Positions 17,457-26,635 of a stretch of DNA of 64,000 nucleotides are shown here, in pieces. Origin of the DNA: Acidisarcina sp963790505 (GTDB lineage: Bacteria > Acidobacteriota > Terriglobia > Terriglobales > Acidobacteriaceae); contig CAWBOT010000003.1 of assembly GCA_963790505.1 (NCBI GenBank), forward strand, positions 1-64,000, given 5' to 3'. The notes under the pieces were generated by a model, which was given only the letters and a program-made list of their open reading frames with translations, searched no databases and was not told where the DNA came from. Positions within the stretch are counted from its first letter, which is position 1, and each line of letters opens with the position of its first letter. Made by a program: the position numbers and the translations under genes.

Positions 17457-19640
17457 TTAATCCACCGATGCAACCTCCAGAATCTCAGCCGGCGCGGAGA
17501 ATCCGATTGCTATGCCGCGGGCGAAGTCTGCCTGCGTAAAGACGCCAACGTCTTTACCTGAGATAACCGAACGTAGCTTGAACTTGCCCGGCGCCATCAC
17601 CGCAATCTGGACACTTGCCGTTGTCGTCAGCGACTTGTTGCGGAAGAGCGCGATCACGCCATCACCACTGCGGGCGAGCCTTGCGAAGCCGTCCCACTGG
17701 TCGGAGGAGGTCTGCCGCCAACTCCCCAGCGGGAAGAAGCTTTCGCTGATTCTCGTTTTCCTCCGTAGCTGCTTGAACCAGCCTATTTTCTCGCCATACC
17801 ATTGCCGATCGCTCGCGCTAAGTTTGCGAAGATCGCCGAGCAGCAGCGGCGCCGAGCCGATCGCGGTCGCGAAGCTTTCCTCGATCGTGGGAAGCTCGGC
17901 GTGGATATTTCCGATGAGCATACTCTCGACCGGCATCGAAGCCGCGCGTTGATAGAGTAGCTGCCGGGCTTGAATCGGGCCGGCTGAATCGGGCTTGGTG
18001 TCGTCGACATTGCTCATCCAGTCCAGGTCGCCCGCGGCGAGCAGGCCGGCGTCGATGATGTGCTTCTGTCCCCAAAGCTCGAAGGTCAGATCGAGCAAAA
18101 CTTCAGGGTGCTTGCTGTACACCTTCGAGGTGACATACGCGATGCCCTCGTAAATCATGTTGAGCGACTCCGCCCAGCTGCCGTGAAAGTGGCCTTTGGC
18201 CCAGCAGCCCGGCGCTTCTCCGTAGGCGTTGAAAATGGTGGTGATGTCGAGCTTCACATAGGCGAGATGGAATCGTTCGATGGCGTCGTTGATGCGGTCC
18301 GCAGCCGCGTCGCGGAACGGGCTCGCAAGGCACATCACGGCCTTGGTGCCACCCATCGTACCGGTGACTTTGGTCTTGCCCTCAATGTCGAGCGATGCCC
18401 ATTCTGGATGGCTGCGATACTCCGCCGTCGTCATGCCGATCGCGGCCATCGGCATCCACAGGCCGAGCCGCATTCCTTTGGCTTCCACCGAATCCAGAAT
18501 GGGTTTCAGTCCGCCGGGAAAGGACGTGAGGTTGACGGCGTTGTCGCCATACTCCTGCTGCCAGCCGTCGTCGATCGTGAAGACATCGATGCCCATTGAC
18601 CCGGCGGCGTCGATGAGTTCGAGCGCGATGTCGTGATTGATACCCCGTTGAAACGGCTCCCAGGTGTTATAGATCCAGGGCGGGCCCTGCGCGTCGACGC
18701 GCCGCTCGAGGATCTTCGCGGTGTAGGAGGGCAGCACCCAGTGCGGATCGTGGAATCCCTCGCCGCGGCGGAAGGCCGCTAGCGATACGCTCGCGGTCTT
18801 GAACTCCTCGCCCGGAGGCACGGAGCGCTCAAAGGGCATCAGATCGGTGTCGTAGAGGACGCCGAGCCGGACATGGTCGGGATCGTGTTCCCAGCCAGCG
18901 ATCTCGGTGCGCTTCATATATCCGGGCACTTCGCTGACAATCGCGACGCCCTGGCCTGAGCGGCTGTTGGCGAGCAGCAGACCCGCGTCTTCTGAGCGGC
19001 CGGTGTAGAAGATCTCTCGCGGTACCGTGCCGTATTGAGTATCGAGGATGATCTCGTTCTCGGGCCCCAGGGAAAGCCCGAGGGACTCGATGTTTAGATG
19101 GGTGAACTTGAGCGCCGACCCGCCGGTGTTGCGTAGCACTAAATGCTTCCGGATGACCGGATGGCCGTCGTAGCTGCTATAGATCGCATCGACCTCGAGC
19201 CCGAGCTCTTTGTGGCGCAGGCGGACGGTCAGCGACTTTCCGCCGGATGTCTTCGACTCCTCGGCGCCGAGCAACTCAAAACCCGAGGTGGCTCCGTAAT
19301 ACGTCCGTCCATTGCACTCGAAGGAAAACTCGATCGCCATATCCGGGCGAAGCTTGCCGGGTGAGATGAACTTCGCGCCGGTGACGAGATCTGTGAATCC
19401 CTCGGTTGAAAGGCCGGCACCAGCTTTGTATGCAACAGTCCTGGCGATATATGGGTTGCCGACAGTCCACGTTCGGCTTGCGCCCTCGGCGCTCAGGGAA
19501 TTCTGCGCGCACGATTCCTGCAAGAAAAAGTCTGGAACGACGATGCCGCCCGCGGCGATCGCCATGCCGTTCTGAAGCAGTCTTCTCCGAGTGAGCGCGG
19601 ATTTCTCGTTGTTTGGCATCGTCCGTAAGTGTCCTTTCAT
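17457..19640 (-). CDS. Tat-exported GH36-type alpha-galactosidase
   Basis: A 727-residue glycoside hydrolase. A twin-arginine signal (TRRRLLQNGMAIAAGG) begins near residue 17, so it is exported folded. An N-terminal beta-supersandwich precedes a TIM barrel with WEPFQRGINHD, VFTIDDGWQQEYGDN, and AYVKLDITTIFNAYG, whose Asp is the expected nucleophile; the DLDWMSNVDDTKP segment supplies the acid/base region. A C-terminal beta-domain follows. It should release terminal alpha-galactose from oligosaccharides or galactosyl cyclitols. Frame and length are intact even though the plus-strand genes ending 20 bases away are shifted. It is upstream-linked to a minus-strand sugar MFS transporter. GH36-like alpha-N-acetylgalactosaminidase activity cannot be excluded. 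Confidence 0.87.
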   Translation of the reverse strand: MKGHLRTMPNNEKSALTRRRLLQNGMAIAAGGIVVPDFFLQESCAQNSLSAEGASRTWTVGNPYIARTVAYKAGAGLSTEGFTDLVTGAKFISPGKLRPDMAIEFSFECNGRTYYGATSGFELLGAEESKTSGGKSLTVRLRHKELGLEVDAIYSSYDGHPVIRKHLVLRNTGGSALKFTHLNIESLGLSLGPENEIILDTQYGTVPREIFYTGRSEDAGLLLANSRSGQGVAIVSEVPGYMKRTEIAGWEHDPDHVRLGVLYDTDLMPFERSVPPGEEFKTASVSLAAFRRGEGFHDPHWVLPSYTAKILERRVDAQGPPWIYNTWEPFQRGINHDIALELIDAAGSMGIDVFTIDDGWQQEYGDNAVNLTSFPGGLKPILDSVEAKGMRLGLWMPMAAIGMTTAEYRSHPEWASLDIEGKTKVTGTMGGTKAVMCLASPFRDAAADRINDAIERFHLAYVKLDITTIFNAYGEAPGCWAKGHFHGSWAESLNMIYEGIAYVTSKVYSKHPEVLLDLTFELWGQKHIIDAGLLAAGDLDWMSNVDDTKPDSAGPIQARQLLYQRAASMPVESMLIGNIHAELPTIEESFATAIGSAPLLLGDLRKLSASDRQWYGEKIGWFKQLRRKTRISESFFPLGSWRQTSSDQWDGFARLARSGDGVIALFRNKSLTTTASVQIAVMAPGKFKLRSVISGKDVGVFTQADFARGIAIGFSAPAEILEVASVD

Positions 19641-19693
19641 TTTTGTCCGGTTGATGTTTGGCGGCGTTTCCCTCGGCGGCCCCTATGCTGGCT

Positions 19694-21034
19694 TCATGCC
19701 TCTTCCGTCCAAAACTCTTCAATCTCCTCGAGCGTCTTGTTCCGGGTTTCGGGGACGAACTTCCAGGTGAAGATCGCCTGGGAAAGAGCCATCGCCGCCA
19801 GAAAGCCGAAGGTGACGACCTTGCCGATCTGGTGAAACGCAAACGGGAAGACCAGCACGACAACGGCGTTCGCCACCCATTGCAGCAGGACCGGCACGGT
19901 CATGGCCAGGCCGCGGACATCGTTGGGGAATATCTCCGGAACCAGCGTCCAGAAGACCGGGCCGACACAGGATGCGAAGAACGCCAGATAGGCGAGGATG
20001 AGAAACAGGACGAGGCCGCCGTGGAAGCGTCCTGCCGCCACGGCGATCAGCAGGCCGGTGAGAGTGATCGCCATGCCGATCGATCCTACGATATAAAGCG
20101 GCTTTCTCCCGTACCTGTCGATTATCCAAAAGGCAACCAGCGTGAAGACAAATTCAGTCACACCGACGAGAAATGTGGAGAGCAAGGCCCCATCGATCTT
20201 CCAGCCAGCGGACTGAAAGATCGCAGGCGCGTAGTCGACGATCGTGTTCACTCCGGAGAAGTGGATGAGCACGGCAAGAAAGGCGCTGACGATGAGCGCC
20301 CGGCGTACCCCCGGCCGCAGGAGACTTCGCCAGGATTGCCGTTCATGACGCATTGCTCCTGTAATCGCGAGGATTTCGGCCCGCGCCGTGTCCGCTCCGG
20401 CGATGCGTTCGAGAATGGAAAACGCTTCCTCCGTCTTGCCGATCTTGACCAGGAAACGGGGAGTCTCGGGCGCGATCGCCACCAAGGCGAGGAATACCGC
20501 CGAGGGGGCGACGCCGGTAAGGAACATCCATCGCCAGTTATTCTCGCCGGTGTTGCGAAGCAGGAAATTGATGCCGTACGAGATCAGGATGCCGATGATG
20601 ATCGAGAGTTGGTAGAAGGTGCCCATCCGTCCCCGGATAGACGGGGGAGAGACTTCCGCCACGTACATCGGCGAAAGCAGAGAGACGCCGCCAACAGCCA
20701 GGCCGCCCAAAAAGCGGGCGCTCACAAAAGCCACGAAGTTCGGGGCGAGGGCGGTGGCAACCGAGGTCGCGGCAAAGAGCAGGGCGACCCAGACGAGCAT
20801 GCGTTGGCGGCCATATTGGTCAGTGAGTTTTCCCGCGAAGAAAGACCCAACGACGCAGCCAAACAACAAAGAACTGAATGCGATACCCAGGCTGAAGTCG
20901 CTGAGTGCGAAGCGCTGCGTCAGAAATGGGCCGGCGCCGGTGATGATGGCGATGTCGAAACCGAACAGCAGGCCGCCCAGGGCGGCGGTGCAGGCCAGGA
21001 AAGTTACATAACGCGTATTGAGTTGGCCGATCAT
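19694..21034 (-). CDS. Sugar:H+ symporter of the MFS (SP family)
   Basis: A 446-residue, twelve-helix major facilitator of the sugar porter family. Signatures are GGLLFGFDIAIITGA in helix 1, the loop GKLTDQYGRQRMLV, GVSLLSPMYVAEVSPPSIRG in helix 4, PETPRFLVKIGKTEEA in the central loop, DRYGRKPLY, and the closing FVPETRNKTLEEIE. It lies 53 bases upstream of the alpha-galactosidase on the same strand, so the pair probably forms an operon that liberates and imports a sugar or cyclitol. XylE, GalP and inositol transporters all share these motifs, so the substrate is open. Confidence 0.9.
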   Translation of the reverse strand: MIGQLNTRYVTFLACTAALGGLLFGFDIAIITGAGPFLTQRFALSDFSLGIAFSSLLFGCVVGSFFAGKLTDQYGRQRMLVWVALLFAATSVATALAPNFVAFVSARFLGGLAVGGVSLLSPMYVAEVSPPSIRGRMGTFYQLSIIIGILISYGINFLLRNTGENNWRWMFLTGVAPSAVFLALVAIAPETPRFLVKIGKTEEAFSILERIAGADTARAEILAITGAMRHERQSWRSLLRPGVRRALIVSAFLAVLIHFSGVNTIVDYAPAIFQSAGWKIDGALLSTFLVGVTEFVFTLVAFWIIDRYGRKPLYIVGSIGMAITLTGLLIAVAAGRFHGGLVLFLILAYLAFFASCVGPVFWTLVPEIFPNDVRGLAMTVPVLLQWVANAVVVLVFPFAFHQIGKVVTFGFLAAMALSQAIFTWKFVPETRNKTLEEIEEFWTEEA

Positions 21035-21517
21035 GGATTGGCACTCGCTCGGCGAAACTTGCAGGCGATAACACCTAACGAGCGGTCGATGGAAGTGTCC
21101 TCATTTATTTATTCCGATCGCTTAGCATTTCAGCCCGGCATTACGGCTGTCTTCTTCAAAAGGAACGAAGAGTGATCGAAATTTGTCTAGGCAATTCGGT
21201 GATGCGAACGGTGACCCTTTGCTTCGGTGCGCGGAAATATGCAACCTGCCTAGACTCCGCCCACGGCTTGAGGGCGATATCATAGTTTTGCGATAATGCC
21301 CAAATCTCAAAGACGATTGCGATCCTCCTGACACCGGAGCCGTGGGCCACTGGGAGGGGCCAGTCGAACTCCGCATGACCGATCTCAATATCGGGTCGTC
21401 AGGCAGCGAAGTCGAACTTCCCGTTAACGTACATTTTGTTCGCGCGCTCCAGCGTCCCATAAGCGTTCTGAAGAAAATCCCGTCCTTTTGGCACTCGAAT
21501 TCACCCGTGCTCGATAA
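21035..21517. other. Intergenic region with a possible minus-strand gene remnant
   Basis: On the minus strand, a start-less frame from about 21490 reads VPKGRDFLQNAYGTLERANK then MYVNGKFDFAA and stops near 21402. A second frame from about 21398 reads EIGHAEFDWPLPVAHGSG, RRIAIVFEIWALSQNYDIAL and ends near 21157. Both have coding-like composition but match nothing I recognise. They may be the tail of a decayed gene. The interval also must hold promoters for the MFS gene and the protease. Confidence 0.35.
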
Positions 21518-22408
21518 ATGACCCATAACCTTAGGTGCAATGTGAATATTCTGAGAAATCCTCTCCCACTCTTTCTAACCTTGCTTTGCGCCTTTAGCGG
21601 GGCCGCATATGCCCTTATCATTCACAGCCATCACGAGGGCGCAGCGCTTAGCCGGTTCACTATGTGGTGTCCCGGATTCGCTGCGCTATGCACCTGCCTG
21701 CTACTCCGCATCCCCTTGGGAACATTGGGCTGGGGTTGGCCTGCGCGCCGTTATCTCCGGCTAGCCTATTTTCTCCCGCTGATCTATGCCGCGCCCGTTT
21801 ACCTCCTCACCTGGCTGATCATCCGTGGTTCGTTCTCCCTCAAAACCTACGAAGCGACAATGTCAGGCATCTACGGATTGGCGCGCTGGCCCGCTTTAGG
21901 CACGTTTGGCGTGGCTATGCCGCTGTTATTTACCATCACCGTGATCGGAACGGCCGTATGGGCGCTTGGTGAAGAACTGGGATGGCGCGGGTTCCTGTTT
22001 CCCAGGCTTCAACAACGGTTCAGCTTCCACGGCGCCTGTCTGATCTCAGGAGTGATTTGGGCAGTCTGGCACTTTCCAGAGTTGCTCTGGGCCGACTATA
22101 ACGCTGGTACGAATCCCGTCTTTGCCGTCGGATGTTTCACGATAATGGTGGTCGCGATGGCCTACATCATGGGTTACCTTCGAGTGCGTTCGGGAAGCAT
22201 ATGGCCTTGTGTCCTTATCCATGCGACCCACAACACGTTTGTTCAGGGAGTATTTGATCCATTGACGGCTCCTGTCGGTTTGGCCAAGTACATGACCACG
22301 GAATTTGGAGGCGGATTAGTGATCGCCATCACCGTAGCTGCGATAACCATTATTTCGACTGACCGTCCTGGCAAGGAACACGAAGACCTGGAGATTGGTC
22401 AAGCCTGA
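21518..22408 (+). CDS. CPBP-family intramembrane metalloprotease
   Basis: A 296-residue membrane protein with about eight hydrophobic segments and the CPBP (Abi/CAAX protease) motifs: EELGWRGFLFPRL (two catalytic Glu and Arg), the second motif VIWAVWHFPELLW (His), and HATHN near the C-terminus. Relatives process prenylated proteins or act in bacteriocin immunity and membrane proteolysis; the client here is unknown. It is a lone gene, divergent from the sugar transporter and convergent with the GT2 operon, with no obvious peptide precursor beside it. Confidence 0.88.
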   Translation: MTHNLRCNVNILRNPLPLFLTLLCAFSGAAYALIIHSHHEGAALSRFTMWCPGFAALCTCLLLRIPLGTLGWGWPARRYLRLAYFLPLIYAAPVYLLTWLIIRGSFSLKTYEATMSGIYGLARWPALGTFGVAMPLLFTITVIGTAVWALGEELGWRGFLFPRLQQRFSFHGACLISGVIWAVWHFPELLWADYNAGTNPVFAVGCFTIMVVAMAYIMGYLRVRSGSIWPCVLIHATHNTFVQGVFDPLTAPVGLAKYMTTEFGGGLVIAITVAAITIISTDRPGKEHEDLEIGQA

Positions 22409-22539
22409 GGCAATCCCGTCGTACTTCACTGTCCGACTTCGTCCACGTGAACCAATTGATCGGCTGAGGAGTACGCCGGCAAGCTTGCCAAGTAACAAGC
22501 TTGCCTTTGAGCCGAAATATGGTACCGCTGGACGGCCAC

Positions 22540-23295
22540 TCAGGAGTCGGGCTCCGGTATCGGCTTCTCGCGGGCAAAGCCGATGACGAGGAAGACCTTC
22601 ATAATGCGGATTGCCGCTTGGATGGAGCCGCTGATGGAGCCGGCGACTTTCGAGACTCCGCCCCGGCGGAGGCGGTAGCTGACCGGAATTTCGAGGATGC
22701 GGAGACCGTTGCGGGCGGCCTTCATCTGCATTTCGAGGTTCCAGCCGTAGGTCATCTCGGACATTTGAAGGCCCTCAAGCGCGGTGCGGGAGATCGCGCG
22801 GAATGGGCCCATGTCGGTGTACCGGACGCCGTAGCGAAAGCGGATGAGGATGCCGGCGAGCCATCCGGCAAAGACCTGTGAGGCGAGCAGGCTGCCGGCT
22901 TCGCGATTGCCCCGGATTCGCGAGCCGATGACGAAGTCGTAGCGGCCATCGAGAACTGGTGCTGCGAGCGCGGCGAGTTCCGAGATGACGTCGCTGCCGT
23001 CTCCGTCGAGGAAGACGAAGATGTCTGAGGCAGGATCGGCGGCGTGCACGCCTGAGGCACACGCCCGGCCGTAGCCTCGCTGCGGTGTGTGGACGACGAT
23101 GGCTCCGGCTTCGGCTGCTCGGATGGCGGTATTGTCCGTGCTGCCGTTATCGGCGACGAGAATTTCCCAGACGAACGAAGCGTCGGCCAGTGAAGATGCG
23201 AGGCCGCGCACCACCTCCGCAATGGTTTGCTCTTCGTTGAGGGCTGGGATGATGACGCTGATGCGTGGGGTCACAGGCTCCAGCGGAGGCCGCAA
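22540..23295 (-). CDS. Family 2 glycosyltransferase (polyprenyl-phosphate sugar synthase-like)
   Basis: A 251-residue GT-A enzyme with SVIIPALNEEQTIAEVV at the nucleotide-binding edge, ILVADNGSTDNT, the DXD-like FLDGDGSD, and ARNGLRILEIPVSYRLRRGG near the end. This spacing is that of dolichyl/polyprenyl-phosphate mannose or glucose synthases (DpgS/DPM1 type). It lacks C-terminal membrane helices, so it is a soluble or peripheral enzyme. The start overlaps the radical SAM gene by 25 bases. It is the last gene of the minus-strand operon and could make the lipid-linked sugar donor used by the GT-C enzyme encoded upstream (inference). Confidence 0.88.
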   Translation of the reverse strand: MRPPLEPVTPRISVIIPALNEEQTIAEVVRGLASSLADASFVWEILVADNGSTDNTAIRAAEAGAIVVHTPQRGYGRACASGVHAADPASDIFVFLDGDGSDVISELAALAAPVLDGRYDFVIGSRIRGNREAGSLLASQVFAGWLAGILIRFRYGVRYTDMGPFRAISRTALEGLQMSEMTYGWNLEMQMKAARNGLRILEIPVSYRLRRGGVSKVAGSISGSIQAAIRIMKVFLVIGFAREKPIPEPDS

Positions 23296-24356
23296 TTGGC
23301 GCAGGCACGCGGCGGTTCAGGACCCATGAGGCTGCCGCGGAATTGCTGGTATTGGGCGCCATTCCAGATCTCGCGCAAAGTTTGTTGCGAAGCGTCGCCG
23401 AGGGTGAAGCTGTCGTAGCCATGCATGGAAAACGGCGCGATGCAGCAAGGGAGTGCGCGACCGTTGGCGGTGAAGTACATGAGCGTCCAGGGTCGGCGGC
23501 AGAGCGACCACGGCGAATCTTCGCGGCGCTTCTTAATGCTGGTGCCCGGCTCGGTTGCTCCCGATGCATTGAAGACGATGCCGAGATCGGCGGCGAGTTG
23601 AGCGGCCCGCTGGATGACTGATTCTTCGTCGGCGGTGGTTTTTTCAAAGAGTGCGCTCTCGGCGCGGGCGAGGCCTTTGCTGTTATCGGAGAAGAAGACC
23701 ATGCGTTGGAGGTAGATCTCGCGGACGTCGACAGAGTTGGCGATATGGACGAAGCCTTCTAATTGATCCAGAGTTTCGCGGAGGCCGGTTAGCCAGAGCG
23801 AGACGCGTGGAGTCTCGACGTTTTGCTCGTGCTGCATCTGACGAAAGCGGCGGACGTTGGTGACGATACGGTCGAACATGTCTTTGCCGCGCACCATTTG
23901 AAAAGCGGTTGGTTCGGCAGCGTCGAGCGAGACGCGGAGCTCATCGAGGCCGGCATCGATGAGCGCCTGACCGTTCTTCTGGGTTAGCAGGGTGCCGTTG
24001 GAGTTGAAGAGAACGTAGACCGAACGGTCTTTGAGATAGCGGACCATCTTCGACAGACCTTTGACGAGCATTGGCTCGCCGACCCCGTGAAGGACGGCAC
24101 GTTTGAGGCCCGGTGACTGGTCGACGATGCTGGTGAAGAGCTCCCAGGACATGTCTTTTTCCGGCTCTAACTCCTCAAAGGTGCGCGGACAGGTGGTGCA
24201 GAGAAGATTACAGCGATTGGTCACTTCGAAATAGATGCAAACGGGCTGAGCTTCGACGAGGATGGATAACTCGCCCTCAGGCTTCTCGAAGTAGCGGCCC
24301 ATCTTTTCACCCCTGTTAGGATGATTAGTCTCTGGGGAGGAGAGGAGAGTGCTCAT
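23271..24356 (-). CDS. Radical SAM protein with SPASM-like C-terminus
   Basis: A 361-residue radical SAM enzyme. CNLLCTTC (Cys49, 53, 56) binds the SAM-ligating 4Fe-4S cluster; GVGEPMLVKGLSKMV and FNSNGTLLTQ follow in barrel order. C-terminal Cys residues (SLCRRPWTLMYFTANGRALP, then CC, and CANCGL) resemble SPASM auxiliary cluster ligands. Such proteins modify peptides, sugars or lipids; the substrate here is unknown. The ATG at 24356 overlaps the GT-C stop (ATGA), but an internal ATG at 24302 is preceded by a strong AGGGGTG ribosome binding site and could be the true start. It is the most distinctive member of this operon. Confidence 0.87.
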   Translation of the reverse strand: MSTLLSSPETNHPNRGEKMGRYFEKPEGELSILVEAQPVCIYFEVTNRCNLLCTTCPRTFEELEPEKDMSWELFTSIVDQSPGLKRAVLHGVGEPMLVKGLSKMVRYLKDRSVYVLFNSNGTLLTQKNGQALIDAGLDELRVSLDAAEPTAFQMVRGKDMFDRIVTNVRRFRQMQHEQNVETPRVSLWLTGLRETLDQLEGFVHIANSVDVREIYLQRMVFFSDNSKGLARAESALFEKTTADEESVIQRAAQLAADLGIVFNASGATEPGTSIKKRREDSPWSLCRRPWTLMYFTANGRALPCCIAPFSMHGYDSFTLGDASQQTLREIWNGAQYQQFRGSLMGPEPPRACANCGLRWSL

Positions 24357-25747
24357 AGGTCCCTCGCAGTGGTCGTTGTTTCAATGAGAACGGGTGGTCC
24401 TAGTTCCGGGAGCTGACTTAACCGGATGTTTATCCGCAGCGAAAGCCATACCAATAAATCGTAGGCGAGCATGAATGCGAAGCCGGAGTAGAGCAGGATG
24501 TTGAGGTGATACATGGGTTCGCCAGGTGCTCCGAGACTAGTGCCAAAGAGATAGGTGCTTGCTGCGACGATATAAAAGGCGGGACGCCATGGAACTATCG
24601 CGAGATAGGGAAGTAGCCAGAGGTAGTACCAGGGGTAGTGGGGCGAGTAGAAGACGTTCAACATGGTCGCGATGACCAGCGCGGAAAGGATGAACGCGTT
24701 GGGGTGACTTCCGCGACGAAGCGCCCAGATGCAGATGGCGGTCATGGTGACGGCGCAGAAAGCGATGTAGGCGATCATTGGTATCGTGTTGTGCAAACTT
24801 CGATTGGCGAGGGAGAGCAGGAAGAAACGAGTCCCGGAATTGAGGCCTTCTTCCTGGATGTAGCCGGGCAGATATCCGGAGACCCCGAGTCCTACGCTTG
24901 AGTAGCACGCGTATCCGCTCGCGACAATGGCGGCGAAGACGGCGGGCATGCGCCACCTTCCTTTTTGGAAGAAGGCCGGCAAGACAGCGGCGGGGTAGAG
25001 CTTGGTCAAGGTTGCGAGGCTTAGCCACGCTCCGGTTGCTCCGGATTGATTCCTGAGTCGGGCGTAGATGGCGACAGTGAGGAAGGTAATTGTGGCTGCG
25101 TCGATATGGCCGCTGCTGGCTATCTCCCATAGGCAGAGGGGGTGCCATGCGTAGATGAGGACGCGCTCTGGCTTCAGGTCGAGGAGCTTGAAGATCCGGA
25201 GTAAGAAGATGCAGGTCACTCCTTCGAAGGCGACCCATGCCAGCTTCATGAACGCTACGCTCGAGTGGATGCGAGCTATCACCAGGAAGATAAACTGAGC
25301 GGCGGGTGGATAGATGGTATGGGCGGAGTCGGCGCGGTTGATATGAGGATAGATGGCGCCGTCGCGCAGAAACGCGAGATGGCTGTCGGCGGGGATATAG
25401 CGAAATGGGTTGATGCCTGCCGCCTGCACCTTGCCATCCCAGACATAGCGGTAGATATCAGTCGATAGAAAAGGCGGCGCGACGACGCAGACGAGCCGGG
25501 CTGCCAGGGCGATGACGAAGATGATGGGGAGCGTCCATCGATTGGTAGGGCAGCGCTCGACGAGCGAGATTGCACCGAGATAAAGCATGAGCTGGCCGAA
25601 GACGGTTTCGCTATAGCCGTGAACGAAGTGATGAAATTCGTTGACGCCGGTGCGGCAGAGCTCGATGGTGATTATGCCGAAGAGGAGCAGGGCTGCATTG
25701 GTTGCGAGGGGGCTCCCTCGGCGGAGAGTTTGGAGAGCGTTGGTCAT
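24353..25747 (-). CDS. GT-C type membrane glycosyltransferase (GT87/mannosyltransferase-like)
   Basis: A 464-residue protein with about eleven to thirteen membrane helices. The first periplasmic loop carries STDIYRYVWDGKVQAAGINP, the acidic motif of lipid-phosphate-sugar-dependent GT-C enzymes such as mycobacterial MptA/MptB; further helices end in FSPHYPWYYLWLLPYLAIV. It would transfer a sugar from a polyprenyl-phosphate donor to an acceptor at the outer face of the inner membrane. It overlaps its neighbours by four bases on each side, so translation is coupled. The acceptor is unknown. Confidence 0.85.
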   Translation of the reverse strand: MTNALQTLRRGSPLATNAALLLFGIITIELCRTGVNEFHHFVHGYSETVFGQLMLYLGAISLVERCPTNRWTLPIIFVIALAARLVCVVAPPFLSTDIYRYVWDGKVQAAGINPFRYIPADSHLAFLRDGAIYPHINRADSAHTIYPPAAQFIFLVIARIHSSVAFMKLAWVAFEGVTCIFLLRIFKLLDLKPERVLIYAWHPLCLWEIASSGHIDAATITFLTVAIYARLRNQSGATGAWLSLATLTKLYPAAVLPAFFQKGRWRMPAVFAAIVASGYACYSSVGLGVSGYLPGYIQEEGLNSGTRFFLLSLANRSLHNTIPMIAYIAFCAVTMTAICIWALRRGSHPNAFILSALVIATMLNVFYSPHYPWYYLWLLPYLAIVPWRPAFYIVAASTYLFGTSLGAPGEPMYHLNILLYSGFAFMLAYDLLVWLSLRINIRLSQLPELGPPVLIETTTTARDL

Positions 25748-26529
25748 GCAAGGCTCTCCGTTACGGCGGCTGTGTTCGAAAAGGTAGTAGCGAGTTGGGT
25801 GAGATAGGCGCGGGTTTCAGGAGCTGCGTAGCCTTGGGGAAGATTGCTGTGCGGGTCGAAGAGTTCGGATTGGAGTCGAGCGAGCGAGGCGGCATCGTCG
25901 ACGTCATACCATTCGCGAAGAAGTTCGACAGGCAGCTGAACTTCGATAGCGCGCTGGAGGGTTTGGGTGGTGACTGCGGAGGTGCTCCAGGTAATGTCTT
26001 TGAAGAGATGCGGACGGGGTTGTTGTAGGCCGATAAGGTAATAGCCTCCGTCTTCGGAGGGGCCGAGGACGGCGCGGTCGCCTGGGGTGAGGAGCAGCGT
26101 AGTTGCGTTAAGGAATTCTTCCGTAGGGACGGTTGGGCTGTCGGAGTCGATGAGGCAGACAGCGGCGAATCCGCAGGCGAAGAGGTCCTGGGCAGTTGCG
26201 AGCAGGCGTTCGCCGAAGTCGCCTCCGCGTTGGGGGATGAGCAGCGCGCCGTCGGGTAGGACGCCGCGAAAGGCGGCTTCTTCGCCGAGGGGCGTGTAGG
26301 AAATGACGCATTCGGCGGGTACTTTGAGAGTTGCCGCGTGGAGACTGGCGACGGTGTCACGAAGGAAGCAGGCGTTCAGGTCGGAGGCTTGCGCCGGAGT
26401 GAGCGGCGGACTCAGGCGGGTTTTTACTTTACCGGGACGCGGGGCTTTCGCCATGACGGTAAGCGCGCACCTGCCTTTGAATTCAGGGTTCGATTTCGCC
26501 GGGTCGAGGATGCGATAGGGGTGGGTCAT
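25744..26529 (-). CDS. TIGR04282-family (DUF2064) nucleotidyl/glycosyltransferase
   Basis: A 261-residue protein with the family start MAKAPRPGKVKTRLSPPLTP, then IPQRGGDFGERL, CLIDSDSPTVP and the closing LGPSEDGGYYLIGL and WSTSAVTTQTLQRA. Family members are annotated as arsenosugar biosynthesis glycosyltransferases because they co-occur with ArsM and radical SAM ArsS in some bacteria, though most genomes carrying them have no arsenic link. The fold is GT-A/nucleotidyltransferase-like. It overlaps the GT-C gene by four bases. A role in attaching or activating a sugar within this operon is inference. Confidence 0.9.
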   Translation of the reverse strand: MTHPYRILDPAKSNPEFKGRCALTVMAKAPRPGKVKTRLSPPLTPAQASDLNACFLRDTVASLHAATLKVPAECVISYTPLGEEAAFRGVLPDGALLIPQRGGDFGERLLATAQDLFACGFAAVCLIDSDSPTVPTEEFLNATTLLLTPGDRAVLGPSEDGGYYLIGLQQPRPHLFKDITWSTSAVTTQTLQRAIEVQLPVELLREWYDVDDAASLARLQSELFDPHSNLPQGYAAPETRAYLTQLATTFSNTAAVTESLA

Positions 26530-26635
26530 GCGACTATCTTTTTCCTGCAGATCATGTTAAACGGCGTAGATCCTGCGACTCCGCACTTCGTGCTCCGCTC
26601 TGTGCGACAAGTCTTGCCAGCAACCAGGGCGCCGG

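Noticed and set aside
19658..21175. 505-residue plus-strand ORF opposite the MFS transporter
   Set aside because: It is antisense to a clear MFS gene, is rich in Arg, Glu, Asp and Gly as expected for a GC-rich shadow frame, and has no domain.
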